DNA of 64,000 nucleotides from Lingula anatina. Its lineage: Eukaryota; Brachiopoda; Lingulata; Lingulida; Lingulidae. The DNA lies in the NCBI RefSeq assembly GCF_001039355.2, contig NW_019775991.1:23480-87479 (forward strand), in the 5' to 3' direction. The notes under the pieces are model-generated. The model saw only the letters and a program-made list of their open reading frames with translations, had not been told where the DNA came from and did not search any database. The position numbers and the translations under genes were made by a program. Shown one piece after another: positions 38,054-51,800 of the stretch (the first letter of the stretch is position 1; the number at the start of each line of letters is the position of its first letter).

Positions 38054-41000
38054 ATGCCTTCCACGGCAAGGCAACGCAATAAGGGCAGCAAGACCGAGAG
38101 GGAGAGTGAGGCGGCTCCTCCTCCGGTGAAATCCAGTGAACTGAGGTAAACCATGTTAGCAAACTCCTCGTACACTTTGTCTTATATTTTTTGTAAAAAT
38201 GGTTTTTGGACAAGATACACATCAGAAGTAAAAGAAACACCAAATTCATCAGCACTGTTTACTATTTTAAAATCTTTCAAAGCTTAATTTAAGGGTACAT
38301 GTACCTGAGAGCCCTCAATAATTGCCTTGCCCCTCACAATTCCTCCTCCATATCCACCGCCCTCCATACCACATTCAAAGCACAAGGTATATGTAAAACC
38401 CTTAATACTGTCCGGACCAGACATTTATCCGTATTTTCTCTGCTGCATATTGGATTCTTTCCTCTGTGACACTAAAAACATAAATAAGTTTTAAGTAAAT
38501 AAATAAATAAATAAAATTGGTCATGATTATTTTTCCATGAACAACATTTACACTTAATTTCTATTTTTAAGGCAATTCTGTTTTAAATGTCCTTCAGTTC
38601 TCTTTTAGAAATAGAATGATAGCAGTTAAAAGTTTTATAATATTGTAACATCCAACTTTTTATTTGCAATTAATTATAATCATCAAAACGTAAATCTTAA
38701 TGGTACTGGTAAATATATTGCCAGGCGGCCAGCAGAACTAGGAGACTTCCAGCCATGGACCCCCACAGCTTACACAGCCTTCAAAGCCCTGATGTCAGCC
38801 AGACTGTGTGCTGCTATCTGGAGCAACATCTCAGACTGTGATGAGACATTCAACTACTGGGAACCTGTGAGATGCTTGTAGAGTTACTGTACTAGTAAAC
38901 ACACAGTGTCATGTGCTTTGATATTTGTTATTAAAAACATGCTGCACATACCTTGTGAGATCAGCATCTTTTGATATTTAAATTTACAAACAGTGTATAC
39001 AAAGGCAACATATATATGTGAAACTTAGTGCAACATATGAGCAATACATGCTCAGTTTACACATGCACACACATACATACAAATGTACAAACATGGTTCC
39101 ATACATTCACACACATAAGTTGTTTTAAAACAGAATTTGAATCGCTGTTGGCAAGTTTTCCTCTTGTGTTAAAAGATGTCATTTATTAATGATAAATGTG
39201 GCTGTTTCAGACCCACTTTTTACTGTACGGCACTGGCTTCCAGACCTGGGAGTATTCCCCTGCCTATGCAATCAGGTCTTATGCCTACCTCTGGATACAT
39301 GCTCTACCTATCAAACTGTATGCCACTGCACTGTCAGCTAATAAAGTAGGTGTTACTGTTTTACCTCTGTAGAGTTGATATTAAAATTACAAGTCAGTTG
39401 TTGTTTAGAATTGCGAGTGGTTGTTTAAAACTGATTGAGAAAATTGTAATATATGTGAGTACCTGAAGAAGTGAAATTCAATTGGTTTAGTGGATTGTTA
39501 TACAGATGTGAAATGACCCTTTCCTTACTGGTCCTATATTTTTTCATTTTTTATTTTTTTTACTTTTGTGATTTTTGCATATTTGATCATTTTATTGTTG
39601 GAAGACACATGTAATTTGGTGCAGACTTAGCTGCAGTTTGTAACTTTGTAATGACTATTTCTTTCCATTTCAGCTGCTTGTTTTGTATTTTCTGAGATGC
39701 ATTCTGGGATTTGTGTGCACCTTGTGTGAAGTCTATTTTTACAGGTAAGGAATTTAAAAAATATCAATACCATTTGGGAAGTAATGTAACTGAATGGATT
39801 ATAATATACTTTAGAATGTCAGCATGCGTGCATGTGTGTGTGTGTATGTCTGTGTGAGTGTGTGTGTGTGTGTGCATACAAGTGTGTGTGCATGCATATA
39901 TGTTATAGCATTTAACAGTGTAATACCTATGTGTAATTAATTTAAATTTGATTAACTGATTACAATTCCAGAGGGGTATGTCGTCATTTTGGCAGCAACA
40001 CAGGACGTCTGACCCTGGCCTTCCTCATCTTCAGCACGGGGATGTTTATCTCCTGCTCAGCTTACCTCCCCAGTAGTTTTGCCATGTATATGACTCTGCT
40101 GGCCATGGCTGGCTGGATGTACCAACATTATCAGGTATTAAAGGCCACTAGTATGTCTATTCTATTTTGTTCATCAATTTCATTTAAAATCTCAGTTGAA
40201 GAGAGTGTGTATATTGTATGTAGCTTATTTATACTCATTGTAAATTGTTGCATCTGTCAGTGTACAAATTTAAGGTACATTTAAGCACATTAAGCTTAAA
40301 AATGTTGGTGCTTGATAAAATAAGGTTGCCTGGAGAATGTTAGTTATCGTTAATCTGCTCTTTAAATTAAAAAAGGTCATCCTAAGATAATGGTACATGT
40401 TTTAATTTCAGGTTTCTATTCTTGCAATAGCGGCCAGTGCAATCCTAGGATGGCCTTTTGCTGGAGCTATAGGGTGAGCACGTCTCAGCTCTAGTTATTT
40501 CATTTATTGTCTGTGAAGATTCAAATATTTATTTACATGTTAGTTTTTATCTATCATGAGCCTCATATCTGATGCATTTTCTCCATTTTGGAATCTCCAT
40601 GTAAAAAGAGCACTCCAGTAAAGATGAGTCTTATTGAATATTTCATATATAATTTTTATCCCTAAGGCCATAACAGTTAATGCAGGCAACAATTTGCTAC
40701 ATTGTTATTATTGTTAAAATTATTAGGATAGTGAGTTTATATCATAAAAGCGGCCTTGTTTGGCCAAATCACGAACAATTGCTGGTCTTTGTAGCCTTCT
40801 CTCTTGTTATGAATGGGACTATGAAAGTTTGTGGTACACTGGGATGGAGGAGACATAAAAAAAGCTTTCAATCTTTTATGGTTTTGGAATATAGTACATA
40901 CTTTAAATAATTTACAATGATTTGAGAAAGAGTTACCTTCTTTTTTATAGCATTCCAATAGCCTTTGACATAGTGTTTAGAAGACAGAAGATAGGGTTAT

Positions 41001-44000
41001 TCCTGAAATGGTGCTGCATATCGCTGCTGCTGTTCCTAGTTCCCAGTGTTCTCATAGACTCCCATTACTATGGGAAACTGGTCGTAGCATCTCTGAATAT
41101 TGTACTGTACAACGTATTCAGTCAACATGGACCTGATATATATGGTAAGGATAAATTAGCAAGTGCTTTATTAATCACATTGTATATTTAGTATTGCATT
41201 AATATATATTATAGCAGCATGCACATGACTGAAGTAGAAAGTTTTGAAATCTTGTGATACTTTTTTCCAATTTTTTCTGGTTAAATTAGTTACTTTTAAA
41301 ATATCCTTCAGTTGATAGATGAAATTATAATACAGCAATGATACCATAATGATATGTAGTTTTCTAATATTTGTTCTTTTTTATCCAAAATGATACTAAG
41401 TATGAAATCATATGATGATTTCTACAATGATAGTGGTACTTTTCATATGTTTCAGGTGTGGAACCTTGGACATTTTATTTCATCAATGGATTTTTAGATT
41501 TTAATTTTGTCTTCCTCATGGCTCTCATCACATTGCCATTTTGTGTAAGTATTTTTGTTAAATTAATTACTAAATAAAATTTGACATACTAATTTGCACA
41601 ATAAATGTATATTTGATCATCTCCAGAGAAGGGAATTCAGTGAAGGATTTAGATTTTAAGAAGTTTTAGATTTAGATTTTAAAAAGTTTTATATAAGAGT
41701 CTTTAGCATAATAGATTCATGTATACACATGTATGCTGATATAAAGTCCTATAGCCTAACAAAAAGATAATGGATTACTGTTTCATATTTTGCTTGCAGC
41801 TTCTTGTAAAACATATTTTAAAACAGTCTGATAGAGGTAAGGTATATTGGTGATAACACGGATTTTATAACCTTTATCAATATACAAATAGATATTTGCA
41901 TATAAATAACAGATAGATTTTGATCAGACTTATCACAACCAACAACTACAGCAAAAATTGATGTCATACTGAGATATTTTAAATCATAATACTGCTTACA
42001 TTGTTACACGTAAAAGTTTTATTAATCATACTCATTGCAATCAGAAAAAAAGAAAACATTACTTGATGATGTTTCATCATTTTGAAATATTCAGGCACTA
42101 ATCTAATATGACTCTCTCACAAACATCTTTTCAGTTCTTCCTCTCTGGCTTAGCACAGCACCAATGTATATATGGATCTTAATCTTCTTCACAAGGCCAC
42201 ACAAGGTAGACATCTGATTATTGTATAGCATTTTTTTTTTGCCAGTTTTAACTTATGCATGTTGATTTTATTGATTATTTGCATATAGTATGTGTCAATG
42301 CATGAAGGTTTTGTTAGATAAATGTAGATAAGTTAGATGTATTCATCATAATGATTGAAATCAACATATTATTTATTATTTAGTTCTTTAGGTTATAGAT
42401 AAAAACACAGATTGATATAGTTTTTGGTTATTTGATTTTCTTTTTGTTGTTTAGGAAAACATACAAATGTTTGTTATAAAATTCCAGGAAGAGAGATTTT
42501 TGTTTCCCATCTACCCCATGTTCTGTGTATGTGGAGCTGTTACTCTAGATCACATCCAGGTAATCTCAACCAGCACAATGAGTGTGTCACAACTAACACA
42601 ATGAGAATAATACCTTATCAGTGTAGTACAGCTAGCACAATTAGAATTATAGCTAACACAATATCAGTGGGGCACAAAAAGATTCAGTATTCTTATGCAG
42701 ATCTACATTTAATCAGTGTTCAAGTATAGCATCAGCAAAATGGTCATTCTGGAAATGAAAAGTGGGAATATTTTTGTTAGTCTTTTTTACATCTAACTTG
42801 TGTATGTTATTTAAAAAAGAAGCTAATTGGCTCCATAAAGTAAGAATTAAGCATAAAACCTCTTTGTATTATTATCAGAAGCTGTACAGCTACCTGTTCA
42901 CCAGTAGAAGAGCCAGGCACTATACAGAGCTGTCCAACTGGTTGTCAGCAGTGGTCATCATCCTGATCTCACTCATTTCTGTATCAAGGACAGTGGCGCT
43001 CTACCAGTGTAAATCACATGTTGTATAATATGTAGTATAGTTTAATATTTATATTATATAGTATCATTTTGTACCAAAAACAATTTGGCTTAGTCCATAC
43101 AGTCAAACTCTACACAGTGAAACTGAACCAGTATAAGCCACATTTAATATTATATCGGTCTGTGCGAAAAACAATTTGGCTTACTGGCCCTTTGAGACAA
43201 AAGTCTAAGAATCTGCTTACTCCTCTTGACTACCATGTTTCAGTTAATATGTATGTTGATATTACTGGTGTGTCAATGTCCATAAACATGTCAGACTGAC
43301 CATCCACGTTTCTTTTGTATCTCAACTAGCATGCTCCAATGGACTTGTACATGAACACTTAGTGTCACACAAGTTATAAATGCGTCAAAGTGTCTATAAA
43401 GGTATCAGTGTCAATAAACATGTCACTTTCTCTTCTAGACTATCATGCTCCAATGGACATGTATGTTGACATCACAAGAGTGTCAGAAGATCCCAGCATA
43501 CACACACTACCTGCGGACAAAGACATCAATGTCTGTGTGGGGAAGGAGTGGTACAGATTTACCAGCAGCTTCTTCCTGCCCTCAGAGAAGTAAGCATGAG
43601 TTTGGGTACAATTTTGACTGTAATCCATATGAATATGATTGTCAATTGTCAGATAATCTGGGATACTGGTGTTTTGAGCTGTTTTTGAATGTGTTAGCAA
43701 TTATGCATGGGATGTTACAGTTTTGGGCCAGTGTGAAAAACACGTAAATGTGTGTAAAAAGTTACTGGACAAGCTTGGCATTCTCTTATCCAGTAGATCT
43801 TGGACAAGATTAGTTTGTGAATTTTTTTTTTGATTTTATTTCTTTTTTATCCCTTTTATATCAAACTAAATAGTCTTAAATTTTATTTTTGGTGTCAACT
43901 ATATGTTTTGTCAATAGATGGCACCTGCAGTTCATCCAGTCAGAGTTCAAAGGTCAGCTGCCAAAACCCTATGCCTCAGGACCAGATGCTACCAGGATCA

Positions 44001-45014
44001 TTCCCAAGAACATGAATGACATGAATCGTGAGGAACCAGATAGATATGTAAGACATGCTGATATGATAATATAAAGATTCTGATTGACTGGTTTATTGGT
44101 GTGAATTATTGGCCCAAAATGCTTCCACTAAACCAATTTTGATTGGACTTTCAAAGACTTTTTCTCGTAGTTTCACAATTAGAGATCTTTAAACTGTACG
44201 GTGACAGAAAAAAATTAGTAATAAATAAATAAATAAATTGATAAATTAATTATTTTCTGGAAATTTCAACAATTTCCTTTATCAACAATTCGAAAGTGCA
44301 TCCAGAACCTTTAGTGATATTACAATTTATAAACTAATTCGTGAGTTCTATGTTTGTATATTTTTGCAATTTTCATAATGGAGGTGGAAACTTGTATTTC
44401 ACTTTTAATGGTAAAATGTGTGGGTTTTCAGGTCAATATTTCCAAGTGCCATTATTTGATTGACCTTGACCTCCCAAGAGAGACTAAATTGGAGCCAAGA
44501 TACTCCCAACAAAAGAACAACTGGAAGGTTTTAACCACCACTCAATTTCTTGATCCTTCCAGGTATGTAGCCTGCTCTCCTGTTTTGTTGCTACCACTCA
44601 GTAGAAATATTCGAAATTTACAAATTTATGACTTTTAAAATGCAGCATCTGTAAACTTAACATTTTTTCACATTATACATAAGTTTGTATAAACATTTTA
44701 AAATTCATCGACAGTATGTGATTTACAATACCTGAGATGTGATTAAAAGATGAACAATTTATTTGCAGCGAAACAAGATATAGTGGCCCTTAAATATGAG
44801 AACACATTTCCTGCGCAGAGTAGCAAAAAACTGTTTTATTTGAAAAAGGAATTGTATAAACAAACCTATTTTATGCTCCATTTTTTATTTCAGGTCTCAT
44901 AAGTTGTTCCGGGCATTCTTTGTTCCCTTTGTGTCCAGCAGATATGTGACATTTGTGGATTACAACCTACTGCAGACAAAAAGGACTAAGAAATCATCTC
45001 AGAGGAAACCCTAA
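38054..45014 (+). CDS. ALG9: ALG9 alpha-1,2-mannosyltransferase, complete
   Basis: GT22 enzyme of the ER membrane that adds the seventh and ninth mannoses to the dolichol-linked N-glycan precursor from dolichol-phosphate-mannose. Sixteen exons: 38054-38145, 38725-38866, 39211-39345, 39674-39744, 39972-40134, 40412-40473, 40951-41144, 41456-41544, 41800-41836, 42135-42205, 42488-42559, 42879-43008, 43439-43589, 43918-44047, 44432-44562 and 44894-45014. They sum to 1,791 nt, 596 aa, with every phase consistent; vertebrate ALG9 is about 610 aa. Landmarks are SDCDETFNYWEPTHFLLYG and FQTWEYSPAYAIRSYAY in the luminal catalytic loop, many membrane segments (for example GLFLKWCCISLLLFLVPSVL), EERFLFPIYPMFCVCGA, and a luminal C-terminal domain with WHLQFIQSEFKGQLP and FVPFVSSRYVTFVDYN. 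It ends KKSSQRKP, a Lys-rich tail. No break. PCCB lies head to head upstream. Confidence 0.96.
42560..42690 (+). repeat. imperfect AGCTAACACAAT repeats in an ALG9 intron
   Basis: Diverged units of about 25-35 bp sharing CTAACACAATGAG or CTAGCACAATTAG words, just after exon 11. Non-coding. Confidence 0.5.
43009..43438 (+). repeat. tandemly duplicated exon fragments inside ALG9 intron 12
   Basis: The intron between exons 12 and 13 is built of diverged tandem copies of its own borders. ACAATTTGGCTTA recurs at about 43080 and 43170 after exon-12-end-like sequence (CCAGTGTAAATCACAT against CCAGTATAAGCCACAT). Two decayed copies of the start of exon 13 precede the real one with a spacing of about 105-110 bp. 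One, near 43228, still translates YHVSVNMYVDITGVS, against YHAPMDMYVDITRVS in the exon. The other, near 43329, keeps AGCATGCTCCAATGGAC. Confidence 0.7.
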
Positions 45015-48000
45015 ATCGATTCCCATCTGTTTTACAGATGATTATATTGCTATTATTAAGTCTCACTCCAGTTGTTACAAAAGTAACAGGAATAGTACAA
45101 GTATAGTGCCTGTATAAAGATTCCTTTCATCAGGGTACCAAATATTCAAGATAGAGTGCAATGTTTATGGACATCACAGCTGATGAGAATATATATTTTA
45201 AAAAATTTAATATTTTAAAAATTTTGAAAAATGTTTCAGTAAAAACTGGGTACATAACCACCAGAAAGATCTCACCTATGAAACCATCATAATTACATAA
45301 AAATACTTGTCGACTAATTTGTTTTGAATAAAAATGTCTCATATTTAGATATGAAAAAAAAATTATGGTACCAAAATTGTTGTCATGCCTTTTGAGATCC
45401 AGTATTTTTCTGACAGATATTTCATTGAGTGGGTGCCATTTTTTATTTGATTGTGAAAATGTCATGTTCATTGCTTCATGTTGTTAGGGATGTCATAGAT
45501 GGTAAATATATGTTGTTGAATCATTGGTGTTTGCCAGGGGTCATCATGTAAATGATTATATGTGAAATTCAATATAAACAATCAAGATTGAAATCAACTT
45601 GGACAGAAGTAAGATAAAATGGTACTGGTAAACCTATGCTATGCTTGTATTATTGTTAATTGATAAATTTTATTATTTATTTTATCACATTGATCTGAAA
45701 TAGTTTCTCATTTGAATATGGGAAATGAAAAGCTTAGGAGTGTTATGTGGACAGTCATATAAGACTCATGTTGTCTAATTTAAGTATTTTCTTGAATTCA
45801 TTTTCTGCCTTAGCAAATTAAGCTTTTTATTTTAAATAAAATGGCTGTTAAACAGATGCAAGATGATCTTTTTCAGTTGTAAAAATTATCATATGGCAAT
45901 ATGTTCATGCCCCTGTTTTAATGCACGTTTTTTTTTTTTTTTTAAAGTTAAGTACAAATGCATCAGAAATATGGGTTCATGTTCTGTGTCGATAAGAATC
46001 AAAGTGTTATATGTAAGTTTCTAATTGTACATATTAAATGTATATTTTACACAAGCGATAAAAGCTGTCAAGTAACAGTGAGTCAGGTTTATAGAGATTA
46101 TATAATGCTATACAGGAGATCAAAGAGGTTTGATAACTCTGTGAAATGAAGGTCAGGTGTTAAAGTCAATAAAACGAGTCTCCCAAATTTATATGACGTG
46201 TGAATTCCCTTCTGACCCCTGGAATGATAAGTATTAAATACACAATAATTATTCACTTAAAAATAAACAGACTTTTGCCTGAATAAAGTTACACAGGATT
46301 CTCTTCTTTTATTTCATATTAATTCTGCCTAGGTTGCGTTTTTTTATATAAATCTAGCCATGCCCCCCCCCCCCCCCCCACCAATAGCTTTGACATATGA
46401 AAATAAGATAAAAAAAATGGGGATTTTTTAATTCGCCTTAAAAGAATTAACGAGAAGACCAGTCTTAACATGATTACCATTTTATTTTCATCACTCCACC
46501 TTGACTCAGCATACATTTCAAATAGTTTTACAAATAAATTCATATTAGTTTATTCTCTTGTTGCTATTATATTATAAATAGAAACCTTGTATACTGACAT
46601 AATAAAGTGTAAATAACTTGTGTATCTGTATCATGAACAAGGTACACATTTGTTTAATATTAGACAAGAAAGTAATATATGCACACTACACACGTTTGAC
46701 ATCACTCCGCACACAGGTTACATTAAAATATGCCCCCCCCCCCAAAAAAAAAAATAATAATAATAAATAAATAAATAAGTAAATAAATAACCTCAAGACA
46801 ATACTAGAACTGTATACTTCTCTACCCTACTCCCCCCCCCTCCCCCAAAAAAAATAAAAAATAATAATAATAATAACCTCAAGGCAATACTAGAACTGCA
46901 TACTTCTCTCCCCCACTCCCCCCACCCCCCAAGAAAAAAAATCGGAATAACACAGCATAGTAAGTTTTGTTATAACTTTCTCATACCCGTTTTTTCATGC
47001 TTTTTTCCAATTTTCAATTCTATAACTTATCCTTAATAATGGTCATAAATTTCCTTTTGTAACACTGACTTCCTCTACCTCTAACTGGTACATAATATTT
47101 AAATGACCAATTTAATTATGTTTAAGTATTCACAGAAAAAGTGGCTATATATAAAAACTAGTGTAAAGTTATCCAGTAGATGGCGTATCACTCACACCGT
47201 GCAAGGTGGCAAGTTCCACCGCATCCAAGTTTTCTAGTCTTGACATTTGTCATAGCTTCAGCGAGGTACATGAGACATTCATCCACCTTGCTGTCTCGCA
47301 TAAGATTTTTTACGAAAAATTAATGGGTATCCTTTTTACTGATGAAATCATTGAAAACAGGTTTGAATTCCATAACTTTTGGATAATTGTAAAAGTATAA
47401 ATTCCACAGAGCCCACAGAAAAAATTGTCCGGTACAATATGGGTACTTACTCACTAGTAAATAGTTACATCACTACATGACTTTTTTTCATACAGTTAGT
47501 AATCTTATTTATATAACTACTTTTATAAAGAAATAACTAACAGATGTACAAGAAAATTACAGCAAATCTGCATCTATTTTTACGACCCAAATAAAGATAA
47601 AGACTAAAATAAAGTAAACATATAGACCACTGTTAAAGAATAATATTATATCACGGCTCACTAGGACTACACTGGATTTTAGATACTAAATACTATAACT
47701 TAACGACAAAGAACTCTGGTCCTAGTTCCACATCTCACTCTTAGTATTATGCCAGTAACCAATCTGTCACTTTTTAAGGGCAAGGTTAGACCAGTAGACA
47801 ACAATTACTCATTCCAANCTAAAGTGAGACTTTTAGTCAGGGAAAGTCCCTGTGACAAATCTATCTTCTTCTAGAATTTACTGCCAAAATCCATCACAAT
47901 ATTCAGAACCCATGTAATACTGGAAAGTTATACTGTACAATTGCTCTCAGCACTACAATGTGAAACTTGAAAATAAGTGCATCAATTCAAGAATTTACAT

Positions 48001-48897
48001 ACATACATACATATATTCTCACATACTACACTCTGTGTTGCTTCAGAATTTTAAACATTCCCATATCACTGGGCATACTTAACCACAAGACATGCCTGTG
48101 TGTGTATGTGTTTGTTTGTGTTTGTTTGTGTGCGTGCATGTGTGCGTGCACGTGTGTTTGGGTCACATCCTGGGCATACCCTTTTCAAACACAGAAAGAA
48201 AGAAACAGTCAAAATGGGATGCCTGCTGTCATAATGAGCTTAAAACAGAGATGTCATTATTATCATACCAGTATGCCACCAGGGGGAGCCTGTTTCACAA
48301 GTCTGAAGTTCTTGGCTCAAGCTTAGACTGCTCAACCATGATAGCCGACTATGTAAGGTTCATGATGGAACATTAATATATAGCTAATGATCTTTTGTCA
48401 GCTTTTGTTGAGACGATCCTAATTTGCTGCAAGGGCTCAGCTGAAAGACTGAATTATAATGAGATTACTAAATTTTTTTGGAAACGCAACAAAGACAACC
48501 CAGTGTTAGTAGTAAGAAAATGATTTTAGCCCCCAAAATTGACTTTTAAACGATTTGTGAAACAGGTCCCAGTATTACTGAATGTGTGGGTCTCTTCTTC
48601 AGTAAACATCTGTGTATTCTACCAATGAGTACACATCACTTTTCTGTCACTTCAAAGCACCTGAACCAACTGTAATCTCAATAATGAGCCATATCTTACA
48701 TCATAGCACCCGAGCTGTATATCCAGAATTCTGACAGAGTTTCCACATTTTTCATTTTTACCCAAGTCACAATTTTTGATTGAGATAAATCCAAAAACCC
48801 AGCCATTTTTTCTTCATTTTTTCAGTCTGTGAGAATTTTTCCTTCTCCACTGTCAACCTTTTTACCCATTACAATTTGAGTCATTCGTCTTTCTCAT
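45015..48897. other. convergent 3' region between ALG9 and the USP gene
   Basis: No coding exon is supported. Plus-strand AATAAA signals at 45835-45840 and 46168-46173 could end ALG9. Minus-strand signals (TTTATT on plus) at 46549-46554, 46491-46496 and 46308-46313 could end the USP message. A single-N seam lies at 47818. Poly-C tracts occur at about 46362-46378 and 46734-46743. Confidence 0.4.
46730..46940. repeat. ~95-bp tandem duplication with poly-C and AAT tracts
   Basis: CCTCAAGACAATACTAGAACT...CATACTTCTCT-type sequence occurs twice (about 46791 and 46877). Each copy is followed by a C-rich run and then A-rich or AAT units. Confidence 0.7.
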
Positions 48898-51800
48898 TCA
48901 CTCTAAGCCTTCTACAGCACCGCCCCCTACTGGCTCAGCATCACCTTCCCCATAGGTGCCACCACCAGTCTTGGTCCTTGAATCGCTTCCTGCAGCAATA
49001 CCTCTTCCTGGCCTATCATCTCCGACCACTGCGTCTTTACTGCCTCGCTCGCTGCCCAGATCATCTGTGCTGGTCCCGACGTCCTTGGGTCTGGCGTCAT
49101 CTCGTTTCTGTCCATCTCTTGCCAAGTCATCCAGTATTCGGCTGATGGTCTCCTGGGTGATTGGCTGATACGGCACCATCTGAAGATCTGGGCCGACCTT
49201 GCTCGTTACCAGTGTCAGAGGGGGAGGCACTGGCTTACGGAAGTTGACGAGAGTGCCTGATAAAAGAAAAATTACAATGAATTATTTCTTCAAACAATGT
49301 ACCATTATACTGTTCACTATAGGACCAGGGATAAGGCTGTTCTGATAGCAAGGAATTTCCAGTCACGTACTTCTTCATTCACTCATTTGTTAGAACTAAA
49401 AAACTAAATCAACATTAAGTGAAATAGTGATAAAAATCTCAAAAAAAGATATCACTTTCAATTCATTCACTCAACCCCTTCAAAAATACACAACTATTTC
49501 AAGTTTGATCTCAATTCAGGTTTTGATTATAATTCCAAGCACAAATGACTAAAATCAAGTGGCCTACCTTTCCTCTGGTAGAACAGGATGTAAGCATTGC
49601 TGTAGTCATCCTCAGTGGGCCTCTGCTCTGTGACCAGTTCATCATTGTAGTAAGACCACCTGTTCAGCTGAGGGTGCTTGCTGTAGGCTGTGTAGTGCCC
49701 TGCTGTCACACCTGGAGCAGTATTGGGAGGGTCAAGGTTGATTCAGGGTCAAGGTCAATATAAGGTCAAGGTCAGTGAAAGGTCAATACAGATTTAAAAT
49801 TAGCAAAATGCTGTTGTGTATGATGCCGAACTCAATAAATTCAATTACAAAGACAAACAAACAAAAATCTATTTGTACCCTAACAAATGACAAGTTCAAA
49901 GTTGAATGTAAGTTATAAATCATCTGAATAAATTTACCTCCAAAATGGCAAACACAGGCGTGGAGATCAAAGGTCAGATCATGTGTCTGTGGTCCTGAGA
50001 TAAAAGTGGACAGGTCAAGGTCCTCCACTGGAAAGGAGACCTTGGTGTCTATCTTTGTGCTGGTTCGTTCGTGGAACACAAACCTAAGGGAACACAGGGT
50101 TTTTATGATAAATATTGTGCAACATGATAAATATGAATAACTCTGATACTGGAACTTGCATCTAGCAGAATACAGGGTCTTTTGAAAAACATTCCATTCA
50201 TAATGAATTAATATCATAAATGCCCCTTTTGGTTACAAGTTTAGGCTGAACAGAATGAGCACCGACTTTGGTTACACTACTTTCATATTTTCCCCACTAC
50301 ATTCTGACTGTCCTCACCTTTTTAGATAGACCACCAAAGTATCCGGGAGACTCCACACTGTCATGGATTTTCTGGCACACTGATTTCTTTTGCAGCAGGG
50401 ACAAAACCAGGGATTGTGTTCATCAAGGACTTCACTGGAGAGTATAGAGAGATGAAATCAATTTTTAAACACAAGGTGTTGTGTTCTTTACAATTTCATT
50501 GGAAAGAACTTTGGGTTTTGAAAAAATCTGACATGACACACTTAACTTACAATAAGAATTTGCATAAGCGGCACAAATGCGTAATTTTCAATTACCCCTC
50601 TGACAACCCAATTTAAGTTACTCAATCTTTCTTTTTTTTTTTTTTCTTTTGCCATTGATCAAAATAGTGCAAAGTGCATGCCACTTAGATAAAATTCTAC
50701 ACACATCAAGACACCATAGCAACACTCCAAACATCTTTCAACTATGAGTCAAACATTACTCTTCTCGACAATAGATGTCAGCACAATATAACACACCTTC
50801 AAGACAAGCTCACCTCTCAGTAAAAGCCTCAAAGCATTCAAACAGTGTTAAAGGCCTGTTAGGTCGTAGCAGCTCCATGGATTTGTGGTCAAGGCAGTGC
50901 AGGGCAGTGTCCAGTTGGTCCTGGGAGATCTCGGTGTACCTCACGGCCAGGTGGTCACTGGGAGCGAAGTGGACCTCCCCCTCACGGGGGATCTCACAAC
51001 CACGACAGTGGTCAGTAAACATGCAGCGTGCACAACGGTAGCCCTGAAAAGGTCAAAATATCACTGGTGTTCGTGAATTTTTTCTATGAAAGGCAAGTAA
51101 ATATAATCTTATTTATTTTATTTTTATTACAACTTCTGTACAAAAGTTAGAAAGTTGATAAGGTATAAACATATGACTATTATCACCCTTTTTTGAAATT
51201 TAAAATATATACACTTTCTAAAAATGTCATTGTAAAATATTTTTATTAGATATCAATATTTATTTTCAAGGGACAATCAAAATCCTCTTTATTTTCTGAT
51301 TCATTCTCTAACACACCGGCCTCCATAATTTAAATACAATCTATGTACCTCCTGCAATAATACAGACTTAATTTGGAAAAAAATATATATACATTTTAAA
51401 AAAAAACTGGAGTTGCCACCCTACCTGTCCATCTGTAAGCAACAAAGAATAGGTCCCAATGAAGGGAGCTGTCCTGTCCACCAAATCATAGAGACGGTCA
51501 GCGGTGAGGTCACTGGGGACATACAGGATGTTAGGGTGACCAAATAGGGTCATTTTGACCTCCCCGTCACTGGGGTCAACCTGGTCGTATCTGTACAACA
51601 CAGGCATAGAGAGGATCCTGAAATATTGGATAATTAAGGTAATTTTCCCCTGAATCATGGCATTACTGATATGAACTGATATTTTGATACAAAATTAATA
51701 TTTCACCTTGCACACTTTCTGTTCAGCCAAAAGAAATGCCAACATGGGTGATATCCAAAGGACAGTGGTTCTTTTTTCTCTCAACATCTATTTTTCATTT

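Noticed and set aside
47206-47400. 64-codon plus frame
   Set aside because: No family, no splice context, within the probable 3' UTR of the convergent USP gene.
48876-49168. Plus-strand frames opposite the USP last exon
   Set aside because: Shadows of the C-terminal USP exon.
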